Assembly (NCBI GenBank): GCA_012932295.1
Contig: JAAONU010000001.1
Span: 53,560,901 to 53,624,900, forward strand
DNA: 64,000 bases
Source of the DNA: Cyclina sinensis
Lineage: Eukaryota > Mollusca > Bivalvia > Venerida > Veneridae
Reading direction: 5' to 3'
A program made the translations under genes and the position numbers. A model generated the notes under the pieces. It ran no database searches, was not told the DNA's origin, and saw only the letters and a program-made list of their open reading frames with translations. Positions 23,811-33,990 of the stretch are shown here, one piece after another (position 1 is the first letter of the stretch; each line of letters begins with the position of its first letter).

Positions 23811-24499
23811 ATTAGCATTAAAGTGTTCAAGAAGAAAATGTATGGTGTAAAGTGTTAAAGTCAGTATATTCACAAACTTGTTTTTCTATGACACGCTTGC
23901 CAAAAAGCACGTTAAAACTGAAAAGATTAGGAACTAAAATGAAATTATCAGGCACATAAAAGTAGATTTACAAACGTTTAACGTGAAGGACCGTAAGGAA
24001 AATACAATTTAGAAGCGTTCATGATGTGCTTCCATCACTAAAATGTCTGGTCTTGTTTGTATGTTTTCTTGTAAATACTACAGGGTAAACGCCATGTTCA
24101 CGCAATTTAGCTCCATGCTTCTGGTAACAAAATGGCAGGAGGTGATAAAAAATATTTATACAATACTTTAAGGCGTTAAAATGTCTATAAGGCGTAAACT
24201 TCTATACACATATATATTTTCATATTTGTATCATGATACAAGTGATAATAAGCAAAACAAAAAATGTATTAACTTGAAACTAACAAAGATATATATTGTT
24301 TATTATATTAACATAAAAACGTTAGAAACTCTCTTAAGCATACTTGAACAAGATATATTGATCATCTTTTCGTCTGCAATCATCTGAAAAAAATAGTTTC
24401 ATTACAATGCTATTGTACACTAAAATAACATCATTGTGCACTCGTCTTTCATTTGTAAATCAAGATTAATTAGGTTTGCTGCACCAAGGCTAAAATTGC
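23811..24499. other. no gene seen
   Basis: AT-rich; chance ORFs only. Confidence 0.5.
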
Positions 24500-24990
24500 A
24501 TTTTACAGTAGTAAAAAGCCCTGGATGCCTTATGTCCGGCGTTCGTCCGCCGTCAACAATTGCATAAAAACAACATCTTTTCCAAGGTCACAAGGCTCTT
24601 TTCAGCCTTATTTATTAGAATGCTTTATAGATAGCCCACTTTCAGATTTTTTTAATTAATTTATGGGGTTCCATGCAAAACTCTGTTTGCCATGGCAACC
24701 AAAAGGGGAAAAACCACAAAGATCTTCTTAACCCGACATATTTGGAAATAATTTAGCACTACTTGACTGACTTTCTACATAGATTTTAAAAGTTATAACG
24801 ATCTGCGAAAAAAAGCTTGGCCTCGTGGGGACAGGGACAGGGATTATTCTCGTTATATGTCTATTTGGGAATCTTTAAAAATCTTGTCCTTAAAAATTGC
24901 TGGCTCGATTTTAAAAATAATTTGAAAATCTGTTGCTTGGGATTCCGAGTAGTCTATATAAATTGTGAAATATATATTGTTTCGTGAAAA
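24500..24990 (-). repeat. interspersed bivalve-type repeat (related to 30290-30750)
   Basis: It begins with GTCCGGCGTTCGTCCGCCGTC (24535) and CAACAATTGCATAAAAAC, followed by TTCCAAGGTCACAAGGC and the palindromic TTTGCCATGGCAACCAAAAG (24686-24706). On the minus strand the order matches a family I recall as common in mollusc intergenic DNA (TTTTGGTTGCCATGGCAAC ... then a CGGACGAACG-type microsatellite). The family assignment is from memory. Confidence 0.5.
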
Positions 24991-25454
24991 AAAATTCCAT
25001 CTCTTCAACTGTTTTACCTTTCAGAAACACGAATATAACCACTCATTAGGTACAGAAGAAAGTAAAGAACAGTACTAAAATCCCTTAACCTTATGTTACA
25101 TGAAATAATATGAATAATAATAAAAATATATTAAAAAGAAACAAAAGGTGTTATGATTAAGATATCATTATGTCCATTTAACATTTTAATTTCACAAACG
25201 GTGAGAAGACTAAAATGATCAAGTCCTAAAAATGAAACAGCGATCTCCATCGGGCATTCCAGTACTTGTGCACAAGTGCAAAATGTAAAATGATTCAAAG
25301 GATATGTTTCAGAATATAGTTATTATATTTGTTTGTTATATTTCGCCCTATAATCGATATCATATTAACTACATCTATTATATAGTATGCTTTACAAAAC
25401 ACACCACAAATAACTTATATAAATGTACATCCTTCGCGACAAGTGACGAACAGT
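24991..25454. other. no gene seen; probable 3'UTR/downstream of the GPCR gene
   Basis: AT-rich DNA immediately downstream (minus strand) of the GPCR stop codon. No canonical AATAAA was found on the minus strand in this interval. Confidence 0.4.
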
Positions 25455-25584
25455 TTAACATGCGGTCTGGTCCGTATCTTCTGGACGAACAAGACATTTG
25501 GCCGGTATCGCTGTGTACATTAGCTTTCCATTCCCGTTTCTTTGATTTCCAATACTTGAACCCTGCCGAAAGCTCTGTCCCGCT
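25455..25584 (-). CDS. GPCR coding exon 5: C-terminal tail and stop
   Basis: 130 bp after a strong polypyrimidine acceptor (TATTTTTTTTCATTCAG). One base completes an Arg codon with the two bases left by exon 4, then AGQSFRQGSSIGN through EDTDQTAC and TAA at 25455-25457. The segment is clearly GC-richer than the surrounding intron/3' DNA. Assignment rests on phase, acceptor quality and composition; another frame through the same exon is also open, so the exact tail is uncertain. Confidence 0.65.
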
Positions 25585-28500
25585 CTGAATGAAAAAAAAT
25601 AGTTATTATCTTCAAGCAGTTTAGTATTTGTAGATCAAACCTTGTTTTTGTTAAAAACTTGTATAAGCATCTATTTTATATTGAATAGATCAAGCCAAAC
25701 ATTAACATAGCTGGGAGATTTGGACAAACCAGCTGACAGCCAAACATTAACATACCTGGATGGTTTGGATAAGCCAACTGAGAATACATTTTCACAGTAT
25801 CAGTTAAACATTGTGTGACCATTTTGTAAGCCATTATTTCGTTTATGTCAGCCTGATGGAAGAGATTTCCTATAACTATTTTCATAACTGTGTTTTATAT
25901 AAAAACAACAACAACAACAACGCAACCTAAAGGTAAGAGTTATCCTCTTTGTTTCATTTTGTTCTTCTGAGTTCTCGTTGCCAGCAGGCCAAGAATCTGA
26001 TGTACATTGCCTGACACAGTATAGCCTTCCAAGCAGAAGTCGATATTCTCTTTTGAACTTCTCCTGCAATAAATTCATTACAACAACTTCGTGGATGTTC
26101 CTTGTAGACTCTAGTACTTTTTTGTATACAGCCAAGGACGTGCAAACCTGTACATACGTTTTTTTCCCCAGAAAGTTAAAAATATTGTCGTCTGTCATCC
26201 TTTAGAAATGTGTGCTCTATTTTTTATACTTTTTTCAGCATCATTATTTGAAGGTATCTAAGATGTTTTTTAGATGACGGTATTATATATGATCAATTAG
26301 AAAAGTTATTTCTACACTAAATAAAGTTAAAGATACGTTATGTTTCGTGAGACAGTATCAGTCACAACAAACAGCCATATACTAACATTCAGTAGTCCGT
26401 AGATGAAAGGGTTATAGCAAGAATTACTCATCGCCAGCCAGTTACAACAGAACCAGATGACATTGATGTATTTGTATCTGCAAAATAAAAATACTTTCTA
26501 TGAGTTATTTTCACGATTTATTCTCAGTTAATGGGGATATTAGTTGATTATCTACCCTGAATACTCTCTAATATTATTTTGGTCCTTCCATTTGGATTCC
26601 TCTGCTTTTATCGTTATTTTCTCTTTTGGTATGGTGATAATTAAGCCTAATTATTTGCAACAGTGGTAGTCAGATTACACAATAAATTTAGCAACAGGTT
26701 TGGTTAACACCATTATCTTTGTTTTATGATAATCCCATCTTTTTATTTGATATACAAGTGACAATTTTCACAACTAAAAGTCAAGACCATCACAGTTAAA
26801 AAGAAGGATAAAGTCAGAGGATTCCAACTGAAAGGAACAAAGTGCTTTTTGGTCTACCTTTGATGTTATCTGAGTAAGGGAGATAATTTGTTATCAGGAA
26901 TGTCCCTCATTTTAAATGATATAAACTTGAATACAGTAACACGTTGTTTGAAATTACACTAAAGTCAAATGCGGTCTAACAACAAACAGAATGGTGATTT
27001 GTTGTGTTAGTCGTTGTTCAAGGTTTATTAACTGTAACAAAACTCTTTCAATTTTAGCAGGTTATAGTATGATTTTTTATCAGCCAAATTTCACTCACCG
27101 TTTTTTACAAATAGTTAAGAAACCATTTAAGACAAAACATTTCTTTTCTGGGCATTCTATGTTAAATTATTTTGCAACAAGAAACACTCGTAAATGAATT
27201 CTTCCCTACCGGACAGAAGGAAATGAATCTGATATTGATTTCCTTGATAAAACTTACGCCTTCTTCAAGACAACTCAATTTAAGTGTTTAGACAGTAGAT
27301 TTGTGCTAATACTGTTGATCTGTGTCAAGTAATTTCAGAGTACGTTTTTACGATTATTTGCCTTGAGGAAAGTAAAGTGCAGTTGAACGACAAGAAAACT
27401 TCGATGTTCTTTTGTACCAACTCTCGTGTCTCAAAGACTTTTTTCTTCAGTTAGTCACTTGAAATAAATGAAGCATCTAATCAAGCAGAAACCTTTAGAT
27501 ATTTTGTTACAAATGGTAAATTTACAATTCTGCACTATAAATTGAAAGAGGCAATATTTTTAAGCAAAGAAAGGTGCTTACAATTATTTTGTCTGTTTTA
27601 CAACTGTGCTAAGGTAAAGAGACGAATTATTCAGCTTAAAATGAGTTTTCCAAATTGTCATTTGATAATCAGATGTCGATACTTTTATGCCTTGAACATC
27701 CTAACATGGCTTGCTGTATTACAGACATCCTAACTTGGCTTGCTGTATTACAGTAGATGATTCCAACTTCAAAAGTCGCAGAAAAAAGAAATACATGGAA
27801 ACAATAATTAAAAACTAAAACATCAGCAGAAAGTACAATATAAAATAAAATCGTTGGATCGCAAACATTAACAAGTAGTAATGCACAATATAACAACATA
27901 TTACCATCAGAAGTATACTGGATTTAAAATATATTTTTGTCATGATCGTCTTTACTTGATTCATTTCAATATTCTTCAGAAAAATCAAGTATTCTATTTT
28001 GCGATATCTTGTGAGAAGGATATTGTAATTTCATTTAACGTCTTCTAGGAGGAATAGAAATGATGCACTGACTTATTGTGATTTCTTGAAAAGAATTCAG
28101 GTTTACTGAATGGAAGACGAATAAAGCAATTTGTTTTCAGCCAAATGTTTTTCCCCTGAAGATGTCTTTCGATGTAAAGTATGCAATCCTATGTAAATCA
28201 TTTAAAACCAGGATTTGGAGATTCTGAGGATTACGTAATTCATAGCATAAACTTATATATATATAAAAGCTCAATTTTGCATGCTAAAAAGCCTCTTTCA
28301 CCTCATCGCCAATTCCGACAAATAAACAGCCACCTTTTATTTTCCTTCTTGGTCTTTGTTTGAAATTTGTATCTGTCTTCCTAAATAATTGGATGGACAT
28401 TGTTACTGACTCACAGACGCTGTAATTTGTTACTGCTTATTTTAGTTCAAGGTTTGTCTTTTATTATGTGACAATTTTCAAGGCATAGAATACGAGTCAC

Positions 28501-31500
28501 AAATACTGGGACTAGTGGTTCAGTGGTTTGTACATAAGCACAAGTCACAAAGGTCAAGATGACAGAAGCATAAATAAATGATAAGCAATTTCTATTGATA
28601 TAGTAAATTTAACTTGATGTAAGAATGACTACATGAAGAGGACAATTCTACGTACCCGTTTATTTCTGGATGAAATTCTGAGATTATTCCGTACAGTTGG
28701 TACGGCATCCAACAGAAAGCAAACAACAGTACCACTATAATGAGCATTTTAACAACCTACAAATAAAAGTGTATACTCAAGTTTCAACTGTCTGATAATG
28801 GTTAGAATTGTCTAATATATTGCCTAAGATATATTGTAAAATATATCCAATATTTGGCAGACAACTTTAGAAACTGCATTCTTGTTCTGTATATATGTTT
28901 AGAATATATTCAGGAATAGATTAACCTGGAGAATGAATTTGTGAAGGAAAGATTGGGGCAAAATCACCTCTAGAAAGTTTGCTATATTTTCGACTGAAGT
29001 GAACTCAATTCCTAGTTTTTGATCCCACATGACCTAGTTTCAGACTCATGCTAAATAATTTCAAAACAAACAATCCGACCTAGTTTTATGAAAATTTGGA
29101 CAAAACCCGACCTTAAGACTGTTATCAGGTTTGTTCACTGAACTGAACGGATCACCTAGATCTGAGCACAAATGACACAAAATCATCCAACAAACATTTT
29201 AAGAAATATTCATAAACATTGGTTCAAAATATGATCTCTACTTTTTTCATGAATTTTTCACTGACCTGAGCCGGTTACCTAGTTTTTGACCCCATTTGAT
29301 CCAAATTTCAAACTTAGATTAGAGATGTTCAATTCAATATTAATGATATAATGAAGATTGTATCAAAGAGAGCTCACAAAATCTTCCACCGATCTGAGCT
29401 GGTTACATTGTGTTTATTTAATGATACAGTTTCGAATTCATCCGTGAGACCATCAGGTCAAAAGTTTGAGTAAGTTACATAACGGCTTGATAACAGTATG
29501 GACTCTTGCACAAAAAACAAGCTTAAATGTTAAGGACTGTCGACAAACGACAAAAGATTGACGAGAGAAAAAGCTCATCTCGAGCGTCTTGCGCATTTTC
29601 ACAGAGAAGCACTGTTAGATAAAAAAAACTTGTTTTCTGTAGCGTACCAAAGTCAATCGATTTGTTTCAGCTTCACAGTGTAAAACGTATCTTAAACTTG
29701 AATATCCATTAGACACTTATGCTTTGATTAAAGATATGGAATTGTTTAAACAACGGATATTGATAAAAGGAAATGCACTCACGCAAGTCAAACTTTTAAA
29801 GGTGTGCCCATGTCATAGCAGAACATCAAAAGCAGTTAAATGTTGAAATAAAAGTTTTCAGATAAACGTCTGTACCAAATAACCTCAAAGAATATCCTGA
29901 TTTTACCTAACCTTACTGTATAAAACAACTCAGAAACTAAAACACATTTTTATCCGAAGATAACCATTACTACAGATACGCTTTCGGGCATTTTCAATTA
30001 CTATAAACGTCTGAAAGTGCTATCTTCCAAATATGAACCGTTAGTACGAACCGAATTGCTCAGCTAACTGCTTCAATCGACAAACTCAATGTAAAGGACT
30101 GAATATAAAAGAAATAAGGAAAGACGAGGAAAATGCCGCATCCATAAATACTGGTATCAAAGTTTTAGTTTGGTTAAAGAAAGAAGATATATAAAAGACT
30201 TTCTATATATTTCTTAGTTATGTCTTATACATTTCTGTAAAACAGCTGATTCCTGGAGTAGATCTAATAATGACCTCAGCGGATAAAGTAGAACTATTTT
30301 GTACATTCAGGTCAACGACACAATGCTGCACACCTAATTTTGGAAAAAGACATCTTACCCTAGGGTAGAGTGAAAATGACCCCAGAGACAAAGATTGAAA
30401 ATCTTAGAAGAGGTCCAGTAGGAAATGCTCTGTGCACAAGTTTAGAACTTACGGACTTTTTATCTAATGCAAAAGAGTTTTAACGACTGCCCTTTACATT
30501 TCTCTAAGAATTACTTAACCTCTGGTAGGGCCAATATTGATCCCATGGAAATAAGTTGAACAGTCTTGGTATAGACCCACTAGACAATGCTACACAACAA
30601 TTGTCAGAACTCGGTGCTCGGTGGTTTTACACAAAAAATCCTTAAGGCTTTTCATTCTTGTTGCATCAGAATTCCTTGAACAACTTTGGTAGGGCTTCAT
30701 GCAAGGAACACTTCTTACAAGTTTCATTATCTTAGAATAAGTGATCAAAAACTGTTTTTTAACGCCAGTGGTGGACGACAGACGATTAACGAAGTCCTAA
30801 ATGTATCACAACAGTTCACTTCCGATTACAAGAACTGTAGAGTCAAAAATAAAATTACTTCAATGATTAAGAAACGTATCTGAGACGTTTCATTGCCATA
30901 AATGTAAATACAAAGTAAAAGCAATGTAGTTGAAATTGTCTATGGCATTTCATTTGCAATATAAGGCAAATAATTTGATCAAAAACTTAAAATTGTTTCC
31001 ATCCACAAATCGATTACGGACGCAGTATTTCATGTATAAGCCAGCATAAAAATTTTGCGTGCTTTAAGCAATTGAATTTTGGCGAAAATCATAGCTACAA
31101 ATGAGGGAAATTTTCAGTTTAGTGTAAGTTTTGCAGATTAATTCTGCTTAATTTTGGATTATTGTAATAAATAACATTTTAATGCAGGGTAAAGCTAAAA
31201 TAAACCGGTTTGATGCTGAATTATTCATGCAAAACAGGACAAACACCTTAGAGAGTAAAAACATATGAGTAATATAAGCGAATGCTTTAAGTATCAAGAG
31301 ATTGCAGTTTTCTCTTTAAAAATGCTATTGCTTAGATAAAAGGAATGTGAAGATAAATCGTTTTATAAAATAGATAAATTAAAAAGACCTTTTGACGCGT
31401 CCTTTGTCGCACGTTTTCTCTGTCGATAGTGTTACCAGGTACCTTCGTTCCCCAGATCCTGCAAGCAATTCTTGTATACGAGAAGTTTATGACAAGAAGA

Positions 31501-32168
31501 GGGAAAAAATATTGTACACACACTAGATACAAATGGTAATATTTCCCAAAGTGTTTCGTCGGCCAGTCTGGGAGGCAAAATGGTTTTGTTTCCAAGGTCT
31601 TTGGATCGAAGACGGGCCGTACGGCATGGAAGTAACCTTCTGGGAAACTACTTCCAATACTTAAAACCCAAATAAAAGCCAAACACATGAACGCCATTGA
31701 CTTTGAGAAACCTGCTTTTAAAGGGTATATGACTGCAACGTATCTATCAAGTGATATAATGGTCAATGTGAAAACGCTTACACTAACGGACAATGTTTTA
31801 AAAGATGGAGCTATACTACAAAGAAAATCTGGAAAGTCCCATCTTTGAAGTAGAGCTGGGTGAAACTGAAATGGCGTTGTGAATAATCCTATAACAACAT
31901 CCGCAATAGCTAAATTACCAATGAAAATATTTGTAACTGTTTGCATTCGTTTGTCCTTGGCTATGACAAGAATGACCAAGCCGTTCCCGATTATTGCAAT
32001 AATTGAAATAGATCCATATAGAATTGCCAAGACAATAACAATTTCTATCGGAACATGATAAATTTCCGCATCCTGCATATTCGTGTCGTTAATGGACAGG
32101 TTTTTAATTTGTCTTTCAATTTGTTTCAAAAGCTCGTGATAATTGAATGTGAAGTTATTCCTTTCCAT
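25455..32168 (-). CDS. class-A neuropeptide GPCR gene, five coding exons (leucokinin/tachykinin-like)
   Basis: A rhodopsin-family seven-transmembrane receptor, expected at the plasma membrane and signalling through G proteins to a peptide ligand. Coding exons on the minus strand are 31389-32168, 28656-28756, 26387-26477, 25927-26063 and 25455-25584. Every acceptor ends in AG, every donor begins with GT, and phases (0, 2, 0, 2) match at all four junctions, giving 412 residues plus stop. Hallmarks are GN in TM1, LAxAD in TM2, DRY after TM3, FCWMPY in TM6 and SNSCYNPFIY in TM7, followed by EKFKREY (helix 8). FPDFLC, LSVSVSVFTL and PEIN...WLAMSNSCYNPFIY recall leucokinin- and tachykinin-type receptors, but the ligand is inferred. 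The last exon is the least certain: reading through exon 4 instead would end at 25848. Introns are 342, 323, 2178 and 2632 bp. Confidence 0.88.
25684..25776. repeat. ~48-bp tandem duplication inside GPCR intron 4
   Basis: AGCCAAACATTAACATA.CTGG recurs at about 25692 and 25738 with the following ~25 bp also matching (GATTTGGACAAACCAGCTGA versus GGTTTGGATAAGCCAACTGA). Confidence 0.7.
25903..25922. repeat. (CAA)n microsatellite at the exon 4/intron boundary
   Basis: About six CAA/CAACAA repeats. Minus-strand read-through would encode a Cys run. Confidence 0.8.
25927..26063 (-). CDS. GPCR coding exon 4: helix 8 and cytoplasmic tail
   Basis: The acceptor is ATTTATTGCAG. The exon begins EKFKREYRLLLGRLYCVRQC, a typical helix 8 with Cys residues that could be palmitoylated, then a polar tail (SWPAGNENSEEQNETKR). 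The proposed donor is ACCTTTAG|GTTGCG, phase 2. Without splicing, the frame runs into a Cys repeat encoded by a (TTG)n microsatellite (about 25903-25922) and stops at 25848; that Cys run looks intronic. Confidence 0.8.
26387..26477 (-). CDS. GPCR coding exon 3: TM7
   Basis: 91 bp, preceded by TATTTTTATTTTGCAG and followed by GTTAGT. One base completes the split Gly codon, then 30 codons encode YKYINVIWFCCNWLAMS followed by NSCYNPFIYGLLN: TM7 with the NPxxY-type motif as NPFIY. It ends in phase 0, fitting the EKFKREY start of the next exon. Confidence 0.93.
27690..27755. repeat. 29-bp tandem duplication in GPCR intron 2
   Basis: CATCCTAAC(A/T)TGGCTTGCTG then TATTACAGA/T, twice in a row (about 27697 and 27726). 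Confidence 0.75.
28656..28756 (-). CDS. GPCR coding exon 2: TM6
   Basis: 101 bp, preceded by TTTTATTTGTAG and followed by G|GTACGT. It encodes VVKMLIIVVLLFAFCWMPYQ then LYGIISEFHPEIN, i.e. TM6 with the CWxP toggle-switch motif and the start of extracellular loop 3. It contributes 33 codons plus two bases (phase 2). It is too short to stand out as an ORF; it was found by translating between splice-like sites downstream of exon 1. Confidence 0.92.
28960..29640 (+). mobile_element. tandem-repeat element in GPCR intron 3 (~134-bp units, terminal hairpin)
   Basis: Units are marked by CCTAGTTTTTGA.CCCA (29012, 29279) with a diverged middle unit (CACCTAGATCTGAGCAC, 29151), so the period is about 134 bp. 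Each unit carries CACTGACCTGAGC..GTTAC-like text. The right end has GACTGTCGACAAACGACAAA (decayed GACG-type microsatellite, 29535) and then AGCTCATCTCGAGC..CTTGCGC (29571-29596), a potential hairpin. This matches a widespread bivalve repeat architecture (from recollection). No ORF. Confidence 0.6.
30290..30750 (+). repeat. interspersed bivalve-type repeat in GPCR intron 3
   Basis: Two diverged units, GACCCCAGAGACAAAGATTG then AAAATCTTAGAAGAGGTCCA (30378) and GATCCCATGGAAATAAGTTG then AACAGTCTTGGTATAGACCC (30538), each followed by a CTAGACAATGC / TAGGAAATGC variant. GAACAACTTTGGTAGGG..CATGCAAGGAACA (30678) closes the region. It appears to be the same family as 24500-24990 in the opposite orientation. 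Confidence 0.55.
31389..32168 (-). CDS. GPCR coding exon 1: N-terminus to intracellular loop 3
   Basis: 260 codons from the ATG at 32166-32168. The N-terminal tail (1-40) has N-glycosylation sequons at N5 (NFT), N23 (NLS) and N27 (NDT). TM1 is about 41-70 with N62. TM2 is about 78-100 with D90 in LAIAD, the conserved sodium-pocket Asp. C117 and C198 are positioned for the TM3-extracellular-loop-2 disulfide. DRY is at 141-143, TM4 at about 158-177 and TM5 at about 210-233 (FFPLLVINFSY). The exon ends CAA AAG | GTCTTT, phase 0; this donor is weak, but joining it to exon 2 gives RTRQK-VVKML, a normal loop3/TM6 border. Read-through gives an unrelated tail and a stop at 31332. There is no obvious signal peptide; TM1 serves as signal anchor. 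Confidence 0.9.
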
Positions 32169-33790
32169 GATTGATTCCTGAATTATGACAAAATAAGAAG
32201 CAGTTTTTCCCGACCACTGAGCCTGTTATCGTTGGAAAGGTATAATATGATAATATCCGTCACTTTCCTAGAATCAGCTGCCCTTCCTGTTTCCGCTAAA
32301 TTGAGCAAAAGTTAGATAATTTTAACCAATTTCTTTTCACAGTTGTTCTTGTATTGTTTTTAGTCGTTCCGTGAAATTGACAAACGTTATGTTAAGTTCC
32401 AAACAAAGTTTGATGTAGAACTGGATCGATGAAACATCTGAATAACCCAGTAATGCGCATACTCAAAGCATCTTACTTGTGAAGGTCCGTTCCTATCTGT
32501 TGGCATTTTTTGCAAAACTATTCAAAGAGGTTCCTTTAAAAATACAGTCCACTATCTGAAGCTCGTTTTCATCATTAACTCTCTTCGTCCGTTTAATGAA
32601 ACTGCAAACACTTCAACCATATACTTGTTTTCTTAAAATCGATCAGTTTTGAACAATCTTAACGTATGTCTTCAAATGCCAATTGATATATAACATTCAC
32701 TCGTTTCTTCATCAGGTTTGCACCTATTTTCTGAAAAAAAGAAAGAAAGTCCAATAATGATAAAATATAACGAAGAAATCAGTCGACTAAACCTTTATAA
32801 ATGGTCGAACGTTGAAGAGATGTCTAATGTATATATACATTTCAATCACAGTATTTGTTTATGAGGACATTGTAAAAACATGCATTAAGGTTAGAACGTA
32901 AAAGATAACAAGAAGGTTGATAAACTAGAACCTCGACCGAGAAAAGCCCGCAAGCATAATACTCCAAGCATAACTCCTGTAATAAACCCTGAAGTACAGA
33001 ATCCATAGGATAAAATCGTCTTGGTCAATAGAAATCAGCCTTCATAAACCACTGTATTCGAGATATTGTTTGAAATCAGCTTTTTAGACGGTCGTAAATA
33101 CCCACCTTTTTTCACATTTATATCTCAAAATGACATTATCAGCAGTTCAATACCGCTTGTTTGTTTTTATTACCTTATTCCATTAACGACTGACAGACTA
33201 TAGAGACTGATACTGCTTTAACTTAGCTCCTGATGGCGTTTTACGGTTATCTTAATTGAATCTTACTACTTTCCCTGAGAATACTTAATGGTAACGTTAT
33301 GGTATCGTTTTCATGCACCCACCCCATGTTTTACTTATATTGAAGAAGGAAAAATTAAACGAGGCACATGAAGAACATGTCGCATTGCACAATTATTACA
33401 CATGAGATGTTTATGTATAGTGCCCACAACTGTTCAAAGAAATATCAGAGACTATCTGCCTGTAAAAACTTTTCAACAGATTGTACCATGAGTGTTCCAC
33501 AAGATAATACGCCACACATAATAATAAACATTTTTTGCATACATATAAGTGCTTGGTTTAATTCCTAACGTCAACAATTATTCAAATTGTAAATGCCTAG
33601 TGGAATATTCATCGTTGGTATACTTGTATATTTTACTGACCCAACTCGTTTCTCAGCCTCTCATGTGACCAGTATCTACACTATAAACTTGAACGATCCA
33701 GATCCCAATACACTCTCATAATAAAAATATACCTATACATATCCTGTATCGAAACGGAATATGTGACGTCAAAATCTCGTTCTGTCTCGC
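32169..33790. other. no gene seen; 5' flank of the GPCR gene
   Basis: The 5'UTR, any non-coding first exon and promoter of the GPCR should lie here, but I cannot place them. 33225-33270 weakly resembles the start of the 15.3/22.3 kb duplication (CTCCTGATGGCG...TTGAATCTT). Confidence 0.4.
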
Positions 33791-33791
33791 A

Positions 33792-33990
33792 ATGTACGAG
33801 GGCCATTCATAAAGTTCCCGGATAAGGACAGTAACTCGTTACCATTACATAGTTAAGATTTGGACCCTTCTGAAAGTATTCAATATGCGCAACGCTGTTG
33901 ACGCGTTGAGATATATTAAAATTAGGAAACAATGGATTAATTTATCAGTGTTCAAAATATACAAGCCGTCGTTCGTATGTGATGAGTTAT
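33792..33990 (+). mobile_element. possible mariner-like element end
   Basis: TACGAGGGCCATTCATAAAG followed by TTCCCGGA (33796) has the form of a mariner-type terminal repeat (TACGAGGG...TTCA..AAGT..). About 130 bp later ATGGATTAATTTATC reads MD*FISVQNIQAVVRM, loosely like a mariner transposase N-terminus with stops. No opposite terminus was found. Low confidence. Confidence 0.25.

Noticed and set aside
25304..25588. 94-codon plus-strand ORF
   Set aside because: Its convincing part overlaps the antisense of GPCR exon 5, which has a good acceptor and matching phase; the N-terminal half is AT-noise.
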